Source: CADEED01 sp035286365
GTDB taxonomy: Bacteria > Pseudomonadota > Gammaproteobacteria > Steroidobacterales > Steroidobacteraceae
Assembly: GCA_035286365.1 (NCBI GenBank)
Contig: DATHJZ010000076.1
Span: 24,752-88,751, forward strand
Direction of reading: 5' to 3'
DNA: 64,000 nt
Notes under the pieces: model-generated
Seen by the model: the letters and a program-made list of their open reading frames with translations, nothing else
Databases searched by the model: none
Told to the model about the DNA's origin: nothing
In this document: positions 1-7,193 of the stretch, piece after piece
Numbering within the stretch: the first letter of the stretch is position 1
Layout: each line of letters begins with the position of its first letter
Position numbers and translations under genes: made by a program

Positions 1-161
1 AGTTCTTCGATCGGGTGCGTAACCGCTATCTCGAGATCGCGCGCGCAGCTCCTGAGCGGTTCTGCGTCATCGATGCCTCGGCGCGGCTCGACCAGGTCAG
101 CGCTGCCGCGCTCAGCGCCGTCGAAGAGAAACTCGGGCTCCAGCCGGTGGCGCCCACGTGA
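1..161 (+). CDS. tmk: Thymidylate kinase, C-terminal end (partial)
   Basis: Only the last 52 codons are in the window, read in frame from base 3 to a TGA at 159-161. The fragment has the usual Tmk ending: an Arg/Tyr helix (RNRYLEIA), a short strand ending in IDAS, and a terminal helix. Tmk phosphorylates dTMP to dTDP. The assignment also rests on position: the stop codon overlaps the GTG start of holB (GTGA at 158-161), and tmk-holB-pilZ is a common gammaproteobacterial order. The catalytic part of the protein lies outside the window. Confidence 0.75.
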   Translation, partial: FFDRVRNRYLEIARAAPERFCVIDASARLDQVSAAALSAVEEKLGLQPVAPT

Positions 162-1105
162 GCGCAGGCGTGTTGCCGTCCTGGTTCGACGGCGCTCGTG
201 CTGATGTAAAAGCTGCAATCGCAGGCTCCCGTCTCGCGCACGGACTCCTGATCCACGAAGATCCGGGCGCCGGGGGGCTCATGTTGGCGCGCTGGATCAC
301 GCAGGTCGTCACTTGCCGCGAAGCGGCGCGCGCGCCCTGCGGCGAATGCCAGGACTGCCGTTGGGTCGCCGCCGACCAGCACCCCGACGTCACCCGGCTC
401 TCGCCCGAGGGCGATTCCACGCAGATCCTCATCCAGTCGGTGCGCGATCTGTCTGCCGAGCTCGCACTGACCGCACACGGGCGCGGCTACAAGGTCGCCA
501 TCATCGCGCCCGCGGAGGCGATGAATCATTTCGCTGCCAACGCTCTGCTCAAGACGCTGGAAGAGCCGCCGGCACGCACGCTGCTGCTGCTGGTCACGAG
601 CCAGCCCTCGCGCCTGCTTCCCACGCTGCGCAGCCGCTGTTCGCGCCTGCGTCTGGTCGGGCCGTCGCGCGAGGCGGCGGCTGCCTATCTTGAAGCGGCA
701 CGCGGTGCGGGCCCGTGGGCCGAAGCCCTGACCGCGACCGGTGCAGGACCGTTCGCCTTGCTAGAGGCTGATCCTGCAGCCATCGCGCAGCTCCATCGCG
801 ACACGCTGGCGACGTTGCGGGACATCGGCAGCGGCAATCTTCAGCCGCCCGCGGTCGCGGAACGGTGGGCAAAAGGTGAGCTTCCGATTCGCCTCGCGTG
901 CCTTGAGAGCTGGGTCACAGAACGCATCCTCGAATCCGGGTCAATTCGCGACGTAACGCACTTGTCAGGGCAGGGAATGCCCCCGAATATATGTCGCCTA
1001 TTCGAGCTCTCGGACGCCGTTCGCGACATGCGCAAGCTTTCCCACACTTCGATCAACAAGACCATGGCGGTCGAAGCCCTGCTATGGCAGTGGGCGCGTC
1101 AGTGA
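158..1105 (+). CDS. holB: DNA polymerase III subunit delta'
   Basis: This 315-residue protein is the clamp-loader subunit delta prime, part of the complex that loads the beta sliding clamp during replication. Near residue 30 a degenerate, non-ATPase P-loop is visible (DPGAGGLML). At about residues 52-65 there is a four-cysteine zinc-binding cluster (C..CGEC..C). It is followed by the AAA+ core with NALLKTLEEPP at about 125-137 and the SRCSRL sensor segment, both typical of HolB. The GTG start overlaps the tmk stop, implying translational coupling. A PilZ gene follows 13 bases downstream. Confidence 0.93.
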   Translation: MSAGVLPSWFDGARADVKAAIAGSRLAHGLLIHEDPGAGGLMLARWITQVVTCREAARAPCGECQDCRWVAADQHPDVTRLSPEGDSTQILIQSVRDLSAELALTAHGRGYKVAIIAPAEAMNHFAANALLKTLEEPPARTLLLLVTSQPSRLLPTLRSRCSRLRLVGPSREAAAAYLEAARGAGPWAEALTATGAGPFALLEADPAAIAQLHRDTLATLRDIGSGNLQPPAVAERWAKGELPIRLACLESWVTERILESGSIRDVTHLSGQGMPPNICRLFELSDAVRDMRKLSHTSINKTMAVEALLWQWARQ

Positions 1106-1118
1106 GCGAATCCTTCTT

Positions 1119-1484
1119 ATGAGTGAAAGAACAGGTCGAACCGGAGCCAACAAACCGGGATTGCTGACGCTCACCATCAAGGACAAGAGCGCGCTGTACC
1201 TCGCCTACATGCCGTTCGTGAAGAACGGCGGGCTGTTCATCCCCACCAACAGCAACTACCGCCTCGGAGACGAGGTGTTCATGCTGCTGAATCTCATGGG
1301 TGAAGACGAGAAGCTTCCGGTAGCCGGCCGCGTCATCTGGCTCACGCCGAAGGGCGCGCAGGGCAAGCGCACCGCCGGCATCGGCGTGCAGTTCTCCGAC
1401 CAGGATCGCGGCCAGACGCAGAAGAAGATAGAGACCTATCTAGCCGGCGCACTGGCCGGCGACAAAGCCACGCACACGATGTGA
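1119..1484 (+). CDS. PilZ domain protein
   Basis: This 121-residue protein is essentially one PilZ domain. It shows a central beta-barrel stretch (GDEVFMLLNL, VAGRVIWLTPKG, AGIGVQFSD) and a C-terminal helix. It sits directly after holB, as PilZ itself does in pseudomonads and xanthomonads, where it is needed for type IV pilus assembly. No clear RxxxR plus D/NxSxxG c-di-GMP-binding motif is visible, which fits the PilZ-type orphan that does not bind the nucleotide. The pilus role is inferred from family and position; no pilus genes are in the window. Confidence 0.85.
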   Translation: MSERTGRTGANKPGLLTLTIKDKSALYLAYMPFVKNGGLFIPTNSNYRLGDEVFMLLNLMGEDEKLPVAGRVIWLTPKGAQGKRTAGIGVQFSDQDRGQTQKKIETYLAGALAGDKATHTM

Positions 1485-1499
1485 GTTAGACTCCGGCGC

Positions 1500-2192
1500 A
1501 TGCGATCGCCGCGCTGGATTTTCCCGCTGATGCTCACCGTCCCGATGATCGACGCGTCACAAGCGTGCTCGATGATCCGCCGGCAACCGGGCACCCCCTA
1601 TGACGCCCCTTATGCACTGGTCGAGGTGCGTGTCGTCGAAGCCCATGACGTCGACGTATATGTTCGGCCAACCCGGGCGATGCCTGGGCAGACGGCGACG
1701 GTGGAGATCGTCCGTTCGTTTCACGGCCCTTACCGCGCAGGGCAGCGGCTCGCGGCGACGACTGCAAACTACTCGGCCGGCATGTGTGGCGGCGGGCCCT
1801 TTCCCGTTGGCACTCGCCTGGAGTGGTGGATCAGTTCGCCCGATGACCTCAAACTCAGCGGACCGCTGTACGACGACGACCCGCCCAAAAGCGTGTTTGC
1901 GCAGCTGGCATTGGTCGAAGGCGCGCGGCAGCCCGCTCGAAACAAGCGACTGCACGGGGCGTGGCTGCGCGGGACGATCGACGAGGCCCTTGCCGCCGAA
2001 CTGTTCAACCGCGCCAAGGTTCCCGAAGGCGAAGAGTGCGAGATCGTCGCGGTGAAAGGGTTTGTTCAGGTGGCATGCGGCCAGGCGTTCGAAGGCAATG
2101 ATGCCCGTTACAAAGTGATCTTCGAACGCGTCGAAAAAAACTGGATCGAAGTGCTGCGCTACGACGCGCTCTCGCCGCCGGGGGATCGTTGA
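1500..2192 (+). CDS. Putative exported protein of unknown function
   Basis: A 230-residue protein that I do not recognise. It begins with a basic and then hydrophobic segment (about residues 1-22) that looks like a signal peptide, possibly cleaved near ASQA before a Cys. The rest is soluble, with four further cysteines that could form disulfides in the periplasm. Segments such as TATVEIVRSFHGPY suggest a beta-rich fold. The stop codon (TGA at 2190-2192) is immediately followed by the stop of the convergent cyclic-nucleotide-binding gene, so the two genes are tail to tail with no spacer. Confidence 0.6.
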   Translation: MRSPRWIFPLMLTVPMIDASQACSMIRRQPGTPYDAPYALVEVRVVEAHDVDVYVRPTRAMPGQTATVEIVRSFHGPYRAGQRLAATTANYSAGMCGGGPFPVGTRLEWWISSPDDLKLSGPLYDDDPPKSVFAQLALVEGARQPARNKRLHGAWLRGTIDEALAAELFNRAKVPEGEECEIVAVKGFVQVACGQAFEGNDARYKVIFERVEKNWIEVLRYDALSPPGDR

Positions 2193-3266
2193 TCAGCCTG
2201 GCCGGCGCATCGGCAGGGAAGAGGTGGTCATCCCACCCTTCAGCACATACGCGTCGAAGCCACGTTCGGAAAGGATGAACGCCGCGGCCGATGAACGCCG
2301 GCCGGTATCGCACACCACCACATACGGCGTCTTGCGATCGAGAGCGTTCAATTTCAAACGCACGAAGTACAGCGGTATGTTGATCGAACCTTCGATGGCG
2401 AGGTTCTGATACTCGGACGGCAAACGCACATCGAGCCACGCGCCGTGGTTCTGGACGATCTTGAGCGCCTCTTGCTCGTCGACCCAGCGCAACAGCGGCT
2501 CGTGCATGAGGTCGCGGAAATCCTGCTTGTTGAGCTGCATCAACACGCCGTCGGACAACATGGTCACGGTGGCGTTGCGCTTGGCCTCGGCGATCAGCGC
2601 TTCTTCCCCAAAGGTCTCGCCCACGCCGAGCTCGGCAAGCTTGATGCCTTTCTGATTGAGGGGGGATTCGCGCGTGACCAGGCAGCGGCCCTGCACGATC
2701 GCGTAGAAGAAATCGCCTTCGTCGCCTTGCTTGATGACGACCTCGCCGGCGCGATATTGCTGGCGGTTCATGCGCATGAAGATGGCCTGCAGGTTCGCGG
2801 GCGGAATGCGATGGAATGCCTTGGTCTGCAACAGCGTGGTCATCCAGTCGCTGTCTTCGTTGTTGCCGCCGAACTGCGCATGCAGTTCGCCGACTTCATA
2901 GTTGCCGGTTTGATCCCAGGTGATCATCACGTCGAGGAGGTCGGCGTCGATGGCCAGGTAATCGACGTCTTCGACGGCGCGTGCCGTGACCTTGCGCGGG
3001 ACACTTTGATTGAGCGGTGCACGCGCGTCGGCACTGCCGCCTTCGATCATGGCGACGGTACGGCCGCGCTCGCTGATTTCCACCAGCCCCTTGATGATCC
3101 AGATGGTGCGCTTGTCGGAGTCGCCCTCCTTGAACAGCACCCGGCCGGCGGTCAGTTGCTTGACCGTCACCTTCTTTGCCAGCGCATGCAGATTTTCCCG
3201 CTTCATTCCTTCGAGCGGGGTCAGGGAGCGCAGCAGTTCTACGCTGACTTCACGAGAATCGGACAT
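2193..3266 (-). CDS. Double cyclic-nucleotide-binding domain protein with rhodanese domain
   Basis: This 357-residue protein has three domains. Residues about 15-120 form a degenerate cNMP-binding fold (AGRVLFKEGD). Residues about 140-255 form a second, more canonical one, with GEVVIKQGDEGDFFY, FGEEALI and an Arg in the phosphate-binding position (RNATV). Residues about 265-350 are a rhodanese domain with WLDVRLPSEY and an active-site loop VVCDTGRRSS that keeps the catalytic Cys. No DNA-binding helix-turn-helix is present, so it is probably a cytoplasmic sensor/sulfurtransferase rather than a transcription factor. No signal peptide is seen. The ATG at 3266 lacks a strong ribosome-binding site. 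Confidence 0.85.
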   Translation of the reverse strand: MSDSREVSVELLRSLTPLEGMKRENLHALAKKVTVKQLTAGRVLFKEGDSDKRTIWIIKGLVEISERGRTVAMIEGGSADARAPLNQSVPRKVTARAVEDVDYLAIDADLLDVMITWDQTGNYEVGELHAQFGGNNEDSDWMTTLLQTKAFHRIPPANLQAIFMRMNRQQYRAGEVVIKQGDEGDFFYAIVQGRCLVTRESPLNQKGIKLAELGVGETFGEEALIAEAKRNATVTMLSDGVLMQLNKQDFRDLMHEPLLRWVDEQEALKIVQNHGAWLDVRLPSEYQNLAIEGSINIPLYFVRLKLNALDRKTPYVVVCDTGRRSSAAAFILSERGFDAYVLKGGMTTSSLPMRRPG

Positions 3267-3296
3267 TCGGAAATGCTAGCACGCCAACGCGGCCTC

Positions 3297-5339
3297 TCAG
3301 GCGCGGGTCTGCAAGGAAGACCATCCTTTGTCGGGAGCGAAGCGCGCCCCATAGCGGCTCTGAAGTTCCGTCAAGCGGGCAACCACCGCGTCTACGCCGC
3401 GCGTACGCGCATAGGTGAGCGGGCCACCGCGAAAAGGAGCGAAACCGGCACCGAAAATCACGCCCGCGTCGACCAGATCCGCATCGGCGACGATTCCCTC
3501 ACGAAGCACGGCAGCACATTCGTTGGCCAACGCGAGAATGAGCCGATCTTCGAGATCGGGCGGCGGCTCGGCGACAGGCCCTGTGGACTTGACCGCTTTG
3601 CCATCGCGCCACACGTAAAAACCTTCCCCGCTCTTGCGTCCGACCTTCTTGGCCGCGATCAACGCATCGATCCGTGCAGTGTCGGGCTTCTGCCTATTGA
3701 GCGCTGCTGACACGATGTCACCGACGTGTTTGCAGACATCCAGGCCCACCACGTCGGCGAGCTCCACCGGACCCATCGGCATGCCGAAGCGCAGCGCCGC
3801 CTCGTCGATGGTCTCGATGGCGATCCCGTCCTGCAACGCGAACATGGCTTCGTAGAGATACGGCACCAGCACGCGATTGACGAGAAAACCCGGCGAGCTC
3901 TTGCAGGGCAGCGGCAGCTTGTCGATCCTGCGTGTGAAGGCGATGGCCTTCTGAATGGATTCTTCGCTGCTGTGCTCGCCGCGCACGATCTCCACCAGCG
4001 GCAGCTGCGAGACCGGATTGAAGAAGTGCACCCCGACCAGCCGGCCGGGATCCGGCAATCTGTCGTCGAGTTGCTCGAGCATGATCGAGGAAGTGTTGGA
4101 CGCGAGAATCGCACTCGTTTTCATGCGCGGCTCGACGCGCGCGAACAGTTCGTGCTTGGCGTCGGCATTTTCGAAGATGGCCTCGATGATCACGTCGGCG
4201 CCGGGCACACCGTCGCCGGCGACATCCGCCGTCATGCGCGTCATCAATTCGGCCGCCTTGCCTCGGTCCTTGAGACGCTTCTCGAAGCCTTCCCGGGCGC
4301 GCTTCATGGCGGGCTCGATGAATTTCATCTCGCGATCCTGCAGCGTCACGTTCAGGCCGCGCTGCACGCACCAGGCGGCGATGTCGCCGCCCATGACGCC
4401 GGCGCCGACGACGTGTACGCGCTGCATCGGCACCGTGGTCTTGCCGCCGAGCGCCTTCATTCGTTCCTGCAGGAAGAACACGCGCACCAGGTTGCGCGAG
4501 GTTTCTCCGACCATGAGATCGGCGATCGAGCGTGCCTCGGCTTCGTACGCCGCCGCGCCGCGTGCCCCGTGGCGCGACCACAGATCGATGATGGCGTAGG
4601 GGGCCGGATAGTGTTCCGGACGCGCCTTGGCGCGCACCTGCGCGATGAGTTGTTTGCGGACCAGCGAGCGCACCAGCGGCCAGGACAAAACGCGATCCAT
4701 GAGGCGCGGTTGCCGCTGCTTCGGCTGGCGATCGATCAACTCGCGCGCCACGGCGCAGGCGTCCGCCGGAAACACCAGCCGATCGACGAAGCCCGCGCGC
4801 AGCGCCTTGTCGGCGCGCAGGGTCTTGCCGGTGAGCATCATTTCCATCGCGGTACGCACGCCGGCGCGGCGCACGACACGCACCGTGCCGCCGAATCCCG
4901 GGTGAATGCCCAACATCACTTCGGGCAGTCCGATCGAGAACTTGTCGTTCTTGATGCCGACGCGATACCGGCACGCCAGGGCGAGCTCGAGTCCGCCGCC
5001 GAGCGCGAAGCCGTTGATGATCGCAACGGTAGGGCACGGCAGCGCTTCCAGGCGCGCAAGGATGCGATGCGCGTCCTGCACCATTTCGAATGCCTGGGCA
5101 GCGCTCGTGAGTTGGGTGAATTCCTTGACGTCGGCGCCGGCGATGAAGCCCGCCGGCTTGCCGGAACGAATGACCAGACCGCGCGGCGGCGACTGCGTCA
5201 ATGCATCGAGGTGGCCATCCAGCTCGACCAACACGTCGCGCGACAGCACGTTGGCCGAGGCGTCGGGTTTATCGAGCGTCAGCCACGCGATGCCCGCGGC
5301 ATCTGTCTCGAACGCCCAGGCCGCAGCGGAGATTGTCAT
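3297..5339 (-). CDS. FadJ-like enoyl-CoA hydratase / 3-hydroxyacyl-CoA dehydrogenase
   Basis: A multifunctional beta-oxidation enzyme of 680 residues from the chosen start. The N-terminal third is a crotonase-fold hydratase (FIAGADVKEF near 70, FALGGGLELALACRYR near 110). The central part is the NAD-binding 3-hydroxyacyl-CoA dehydrogenase with the nucleotide motif VVGAGVMGGDIA near 315 and NTSS..L later. The C-terminal dehydrogenase domain carries HFFNPV. The open frame extends to 5432, but the preceding 31 codons overlap the neighbouring gene, so ATG at 5339 is preferred. No thiolase is adjacent. A second, divergent homologue lies at 23159-25294. Confidence 0.92.
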   Translation of the reverse strand: MTISAAAWAFETDAAGIAWLTLDKPDASANVLSRDVLVELDGHLDALTQSPPRGLVIRSGKPAGFIAGADVKEFTQLTSAAQAFEMVQDAHRILARLEALPCPTVAIINGFALGGGLELALACRYRVGIKNDKFSIGLPEVMLGIHPGFGGTVRVVRRAGVRTAMEMMLTGKTLRADKALRAGFVDRLVFPADACAVARELIDRQPKQRQPRLMDRVLSWPLVRSLVRKQLIAQVRAKARPEHYPAPYAIIDLWSRHGARGAAAYEAEARSIADLMVGETSRNLVRVFFLQERMKALGGKTTVPMQRVHVVGAGVMGGDIAAWCVQRGLNVTLQDREMKFIEPAMKRAREGFEKRLKDRGKAAELMTRMTADVAGDGVPGADVIIEAIFENADAKHELFARVEPRMKTSAILASNTSSIMLEQLDDRLPDPGRLVGVHFFNPVSQLPLVEIVRGEHSSEESIQKAIAFTRRIDKLPLPCKSSPGFLVNRVLVPYLYEAMFALQDGIAIETIDEAALRFGMPMGPVELADVVGLDVCKHVGDIVSAALNRQKPDTARIDALIAAKKVGRKSGEGFYVWRDGKAVKSTGPVAEPPPDLEDRLILALANECAAVLREGIVADADLVDAGVIFGAGFAPFRGGPLTYARTRGVDAVVARLTELQSRYGARFAPDKGWSSLQTRA

Positions 5340-5349
5340 CGGCAGAATG

Positions 5350-6144
5350 TCAGGCGACCGCGGGTTGCGATGCGACGGCACGCCGTACGGTGAAGTCGCA
5401 CATGATCGGCCGATGATCCGACCAGCGTACATCCGGCACTTCGAAATGCGAGACGTCGATTTCCTTGCTCACGAGCACGAAATCGAGCTCGATGCGCGGG
5501 ATGCGCGCCGGGAACGACGGCAGGTTCGTTTCATTGGCGCTGCGCAGGCCGGCAGCGCGCATGAACAGGTAGATCTCGTGCGTGCCCCAGAAGGTATTGA
5601 AGTCGCCCGTGACGATCACGGGCTTGTGCGACTTGATGATCAGATCGTGCAAATAGCGCAGCTGGTACTGGCGCTGGCGATACTTGAGCGCGAGATGCAC
5701 GAGGAAAATGCAAACGTCGTCCAGCTCGAGTTCGATGATGAGCCGCTTGATGCCCGTGTCGAAGTAGTGGAAACGCTCGCCCTCGACGCGCGGCGCGGCC
5801 AGGAACGCATTGCCCTGCTTGCGCACGATGGGCATGAGGTTGTTGATCGAGCTCTTGCCGTACTTGCACTCGTAAGTGGTGTAGTGGCCCAGCGATTCGG
5901 CGATGTGTTCGGCCTGGTTCAGCATGCCGCTGCGCACCGAGCCCAGGTCGACCTCAATGAGGCCGACGATGTCCGGATCCTGACCCTTCACGAAGCTGGT
6001 GATCCCGTCGAGGACCCGGCGATTCGAGCGTAGATAGCCTGCGCCCGGGAATGGCAGGTGGAATGCCGGCCCAGTGCCTGTGGCGTAGCGGATGTTGTAG
6101 ACGAGGAGGCGCAAGCGGAGTGATGCTAACGTTGCGACGCACAA
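5350..6144 (-). CDS. Endonuclease/exonuclease/phosphatase (EEP) family protein
   Basis: The 264-residue product has the EEP metal-dependent phosphodiesterase signatures in order: VYNIRYA near residue 15, GLIEVDLGS near 60 (metal-binding Glu), HLALKYR, VTGDFNTF near 180 and WSDHRPIMCDF near 245 (catalytic Asp-His). There is no signal peptide. Substrate cannot be told; relatives cleave nucleic acids, phospholipids or inositol phosphates. The longest frame begins at a TTG without a ribosome-binding site, and no ATG lies before the first motif, so the exact start is uncertain. The gene is 10 bases upstream of the FadJ-like gene and may be co-transcribed with it. Confidence 0.85.
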   Translation of the reverse strand: MCVATLASLRLRLLVYNIRYATGTGPAFHLPFPGAGYLRSNRRVLDGITSFVKGQDPDIVGLIEVDLGSVRSGMLNQAEHIAESLGHYTTYECKYGKSSINNLMPIVRKQGNAFLAAPRVEGERFHYFDTGIKRLIIELELDDVCIFLVHLALKYRQRQYQLRYLHDLIIKSHKPVIVTGDFNTFWGTHEIYLFMRAAGLRSANETNLPSFPARIPRIELDFVLVSKEIDVSHFEVPDVRWSDHRPIMCDFTVRRAVASQPAVA

Positions 6145-6210
6145 AAGGGGAGTGGGGCGCGCAACTTCAGCGGGTAAACTACACTCATCGTAGAGGCTGG
6201 ATCGGTCTAC

Positions 6211-6663
6211 ATGTCACAAAACAATCCAATTAGATTGTTCATCACGCATGCGTGGGAAGCTTCCGACGAGTACCTGCGTATCTTCGAGTATCTCGAAAGC
6301 GCGCGGAACTTCTTCTACAAGAACCTGTCGGCGCCCGAGCTGGCGCCCAAGGGCGGCAAGGAAGCGGATCGCGAAGAGCTGCGGCGGCAGATGGCCCAGG
6401 CTGAATGTGTCATCGCGTTTCCGAGCCTGTACCGCACGCACACCGACTTGCTGATGTTCGAGCTCGCCTTTGCCAAGGCGTCGGACAAACCGGTGATCCT
6501 GATGCGGGCGTTCGGCGCCAACGAGGTGATCCCGAAGGAAGTCACCTCGTTGTCGGATCAAATCGTGGATTGGGACGGGCGCGCGCTGGTGGACGCTGTC
6601 AAGGCGCAGGCACGCCACGAAGAATCCAATCGCTGGGACACCATCGAGTTCAAACTCGATTAG
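6211..6663 (+). CDS. TIR-like domain protein, MTH538/ThsB type
   Basis: This 150-residue protein is a single domain resembling the MTH538 TIR-like family (the fold of Thoeris ThsB). It opens with IRLFITHAWEASDEYLRIF, in the place of the usual FISHSW..D....L. It continues with ARNFFYKNLSAPE, an AECVIAFPSLYRTHTDLLMFELAFAK segment, KPVILMRAFG and IPKEV, and ends with QIVDWDGRALVDAV, all in family order. Relatives make cyclic ADP-ribose-type signals in phage defence, but no ThsA-like effector or other defence gene adjoins it. ATG 6211 has a plausible GAGG upstream. Function here is unknown. Confidence 0.75.
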   Translation: MSQNNPIRLFITHAWEASDEYLRIFEYLESARNFFYKNLSAPELAPKGGKEADREELRRQMAQAECVIAFPSLYRTHTDLLMFELAFAKASDKPVILMRAFGANEVIPKEVTSLSDQIVDWDGRALVDAVKAQARHEESNRWDTIEFKLD

Positions 6664-6668
6664 TTAGA

Positions 6669-7034
6669 TCAACCTTCCGCCGCGAATAACTGCACCACGG
6701 CGGCGCCGTTGTTCTGCAACGGCAGCGGCAATTCCAGTTCCTGCTGACGCGTTACGCGGCAGAACATGCGCACGATGACGCCGGCGTGCCGCTCGGCTTC
6801 CTCGTTCGACATTTTGCGGATCGTCGCGCGCACGGCATCTTCGCCGCGCAGCGGACGCTCGCGCTGGATCTGCGCGGTGAGTTCGAGAAACTTGAGTCGC
6901 GCCTCGCGCGGAATATCGTCCGCATCGATGTTGGCGAGGCATTGACGCCATGCGCCTTCGAGACGGTCCTTGATGGCGCCGCTTCGTGTGAGCAGCAGCG
7001 TGGCTGATTCGAGTCGATCGTAAACACGCGACAT
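6669..7034 (-). CDS. Conserved-looking hypothetical protein
   Basis: A 121-residue soluble, charged, mostly helical protein with no motif I recognise. It has an Arg-rich N-terminal helix (SRVYDRLESATLLL), a central helix around ARLKFLELTAQIQRE, and a C-terminal segment with QELELPLPLQNNGAAV. There is no signal peptide or membrane segment. It converges on the TIR-like gene with only five bases between the stops. The long clean frame and codon usage like its neighbours support a real gene, but no function can be offered. Confidence 0.6.
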   Translation of the reverse strand: MSRVYDRLESATLLLTRSGAIKDRLEGAWRQCLANIDADDIPREARLKFLELTAQIQRERPLRGEDAVRATIRKMSNEEAERHAGVIVRMFCRVTRQQELELPLPLQNNGAAVVQLFAAEG

Positions 7035-7193
7035 GAGCTGGTTCGTTATCGCCGGAGCGCGGGCGTTTCCCTATCTGCACCGCAAACCTGACGTAACGCC
7101 TTAGTTGTAGTTGTAGCGGAGACCCTGATCCGTCAATGGTGTACGGCGCAAATATAGCGCGACACCTTGCAAATGCAACGGGGAAATTGCGGG

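Noticed and set aside
2445..5393. Long plus-strand frames (421 and 555 codons) opposite the CNB-rhodanese and FadJ-like genes
   Set aside because: They are antisense to clear conserved proteins, have His/Arg/Ala-rich low-quality translations and no motifs; GC-rich DNA produces such frames.
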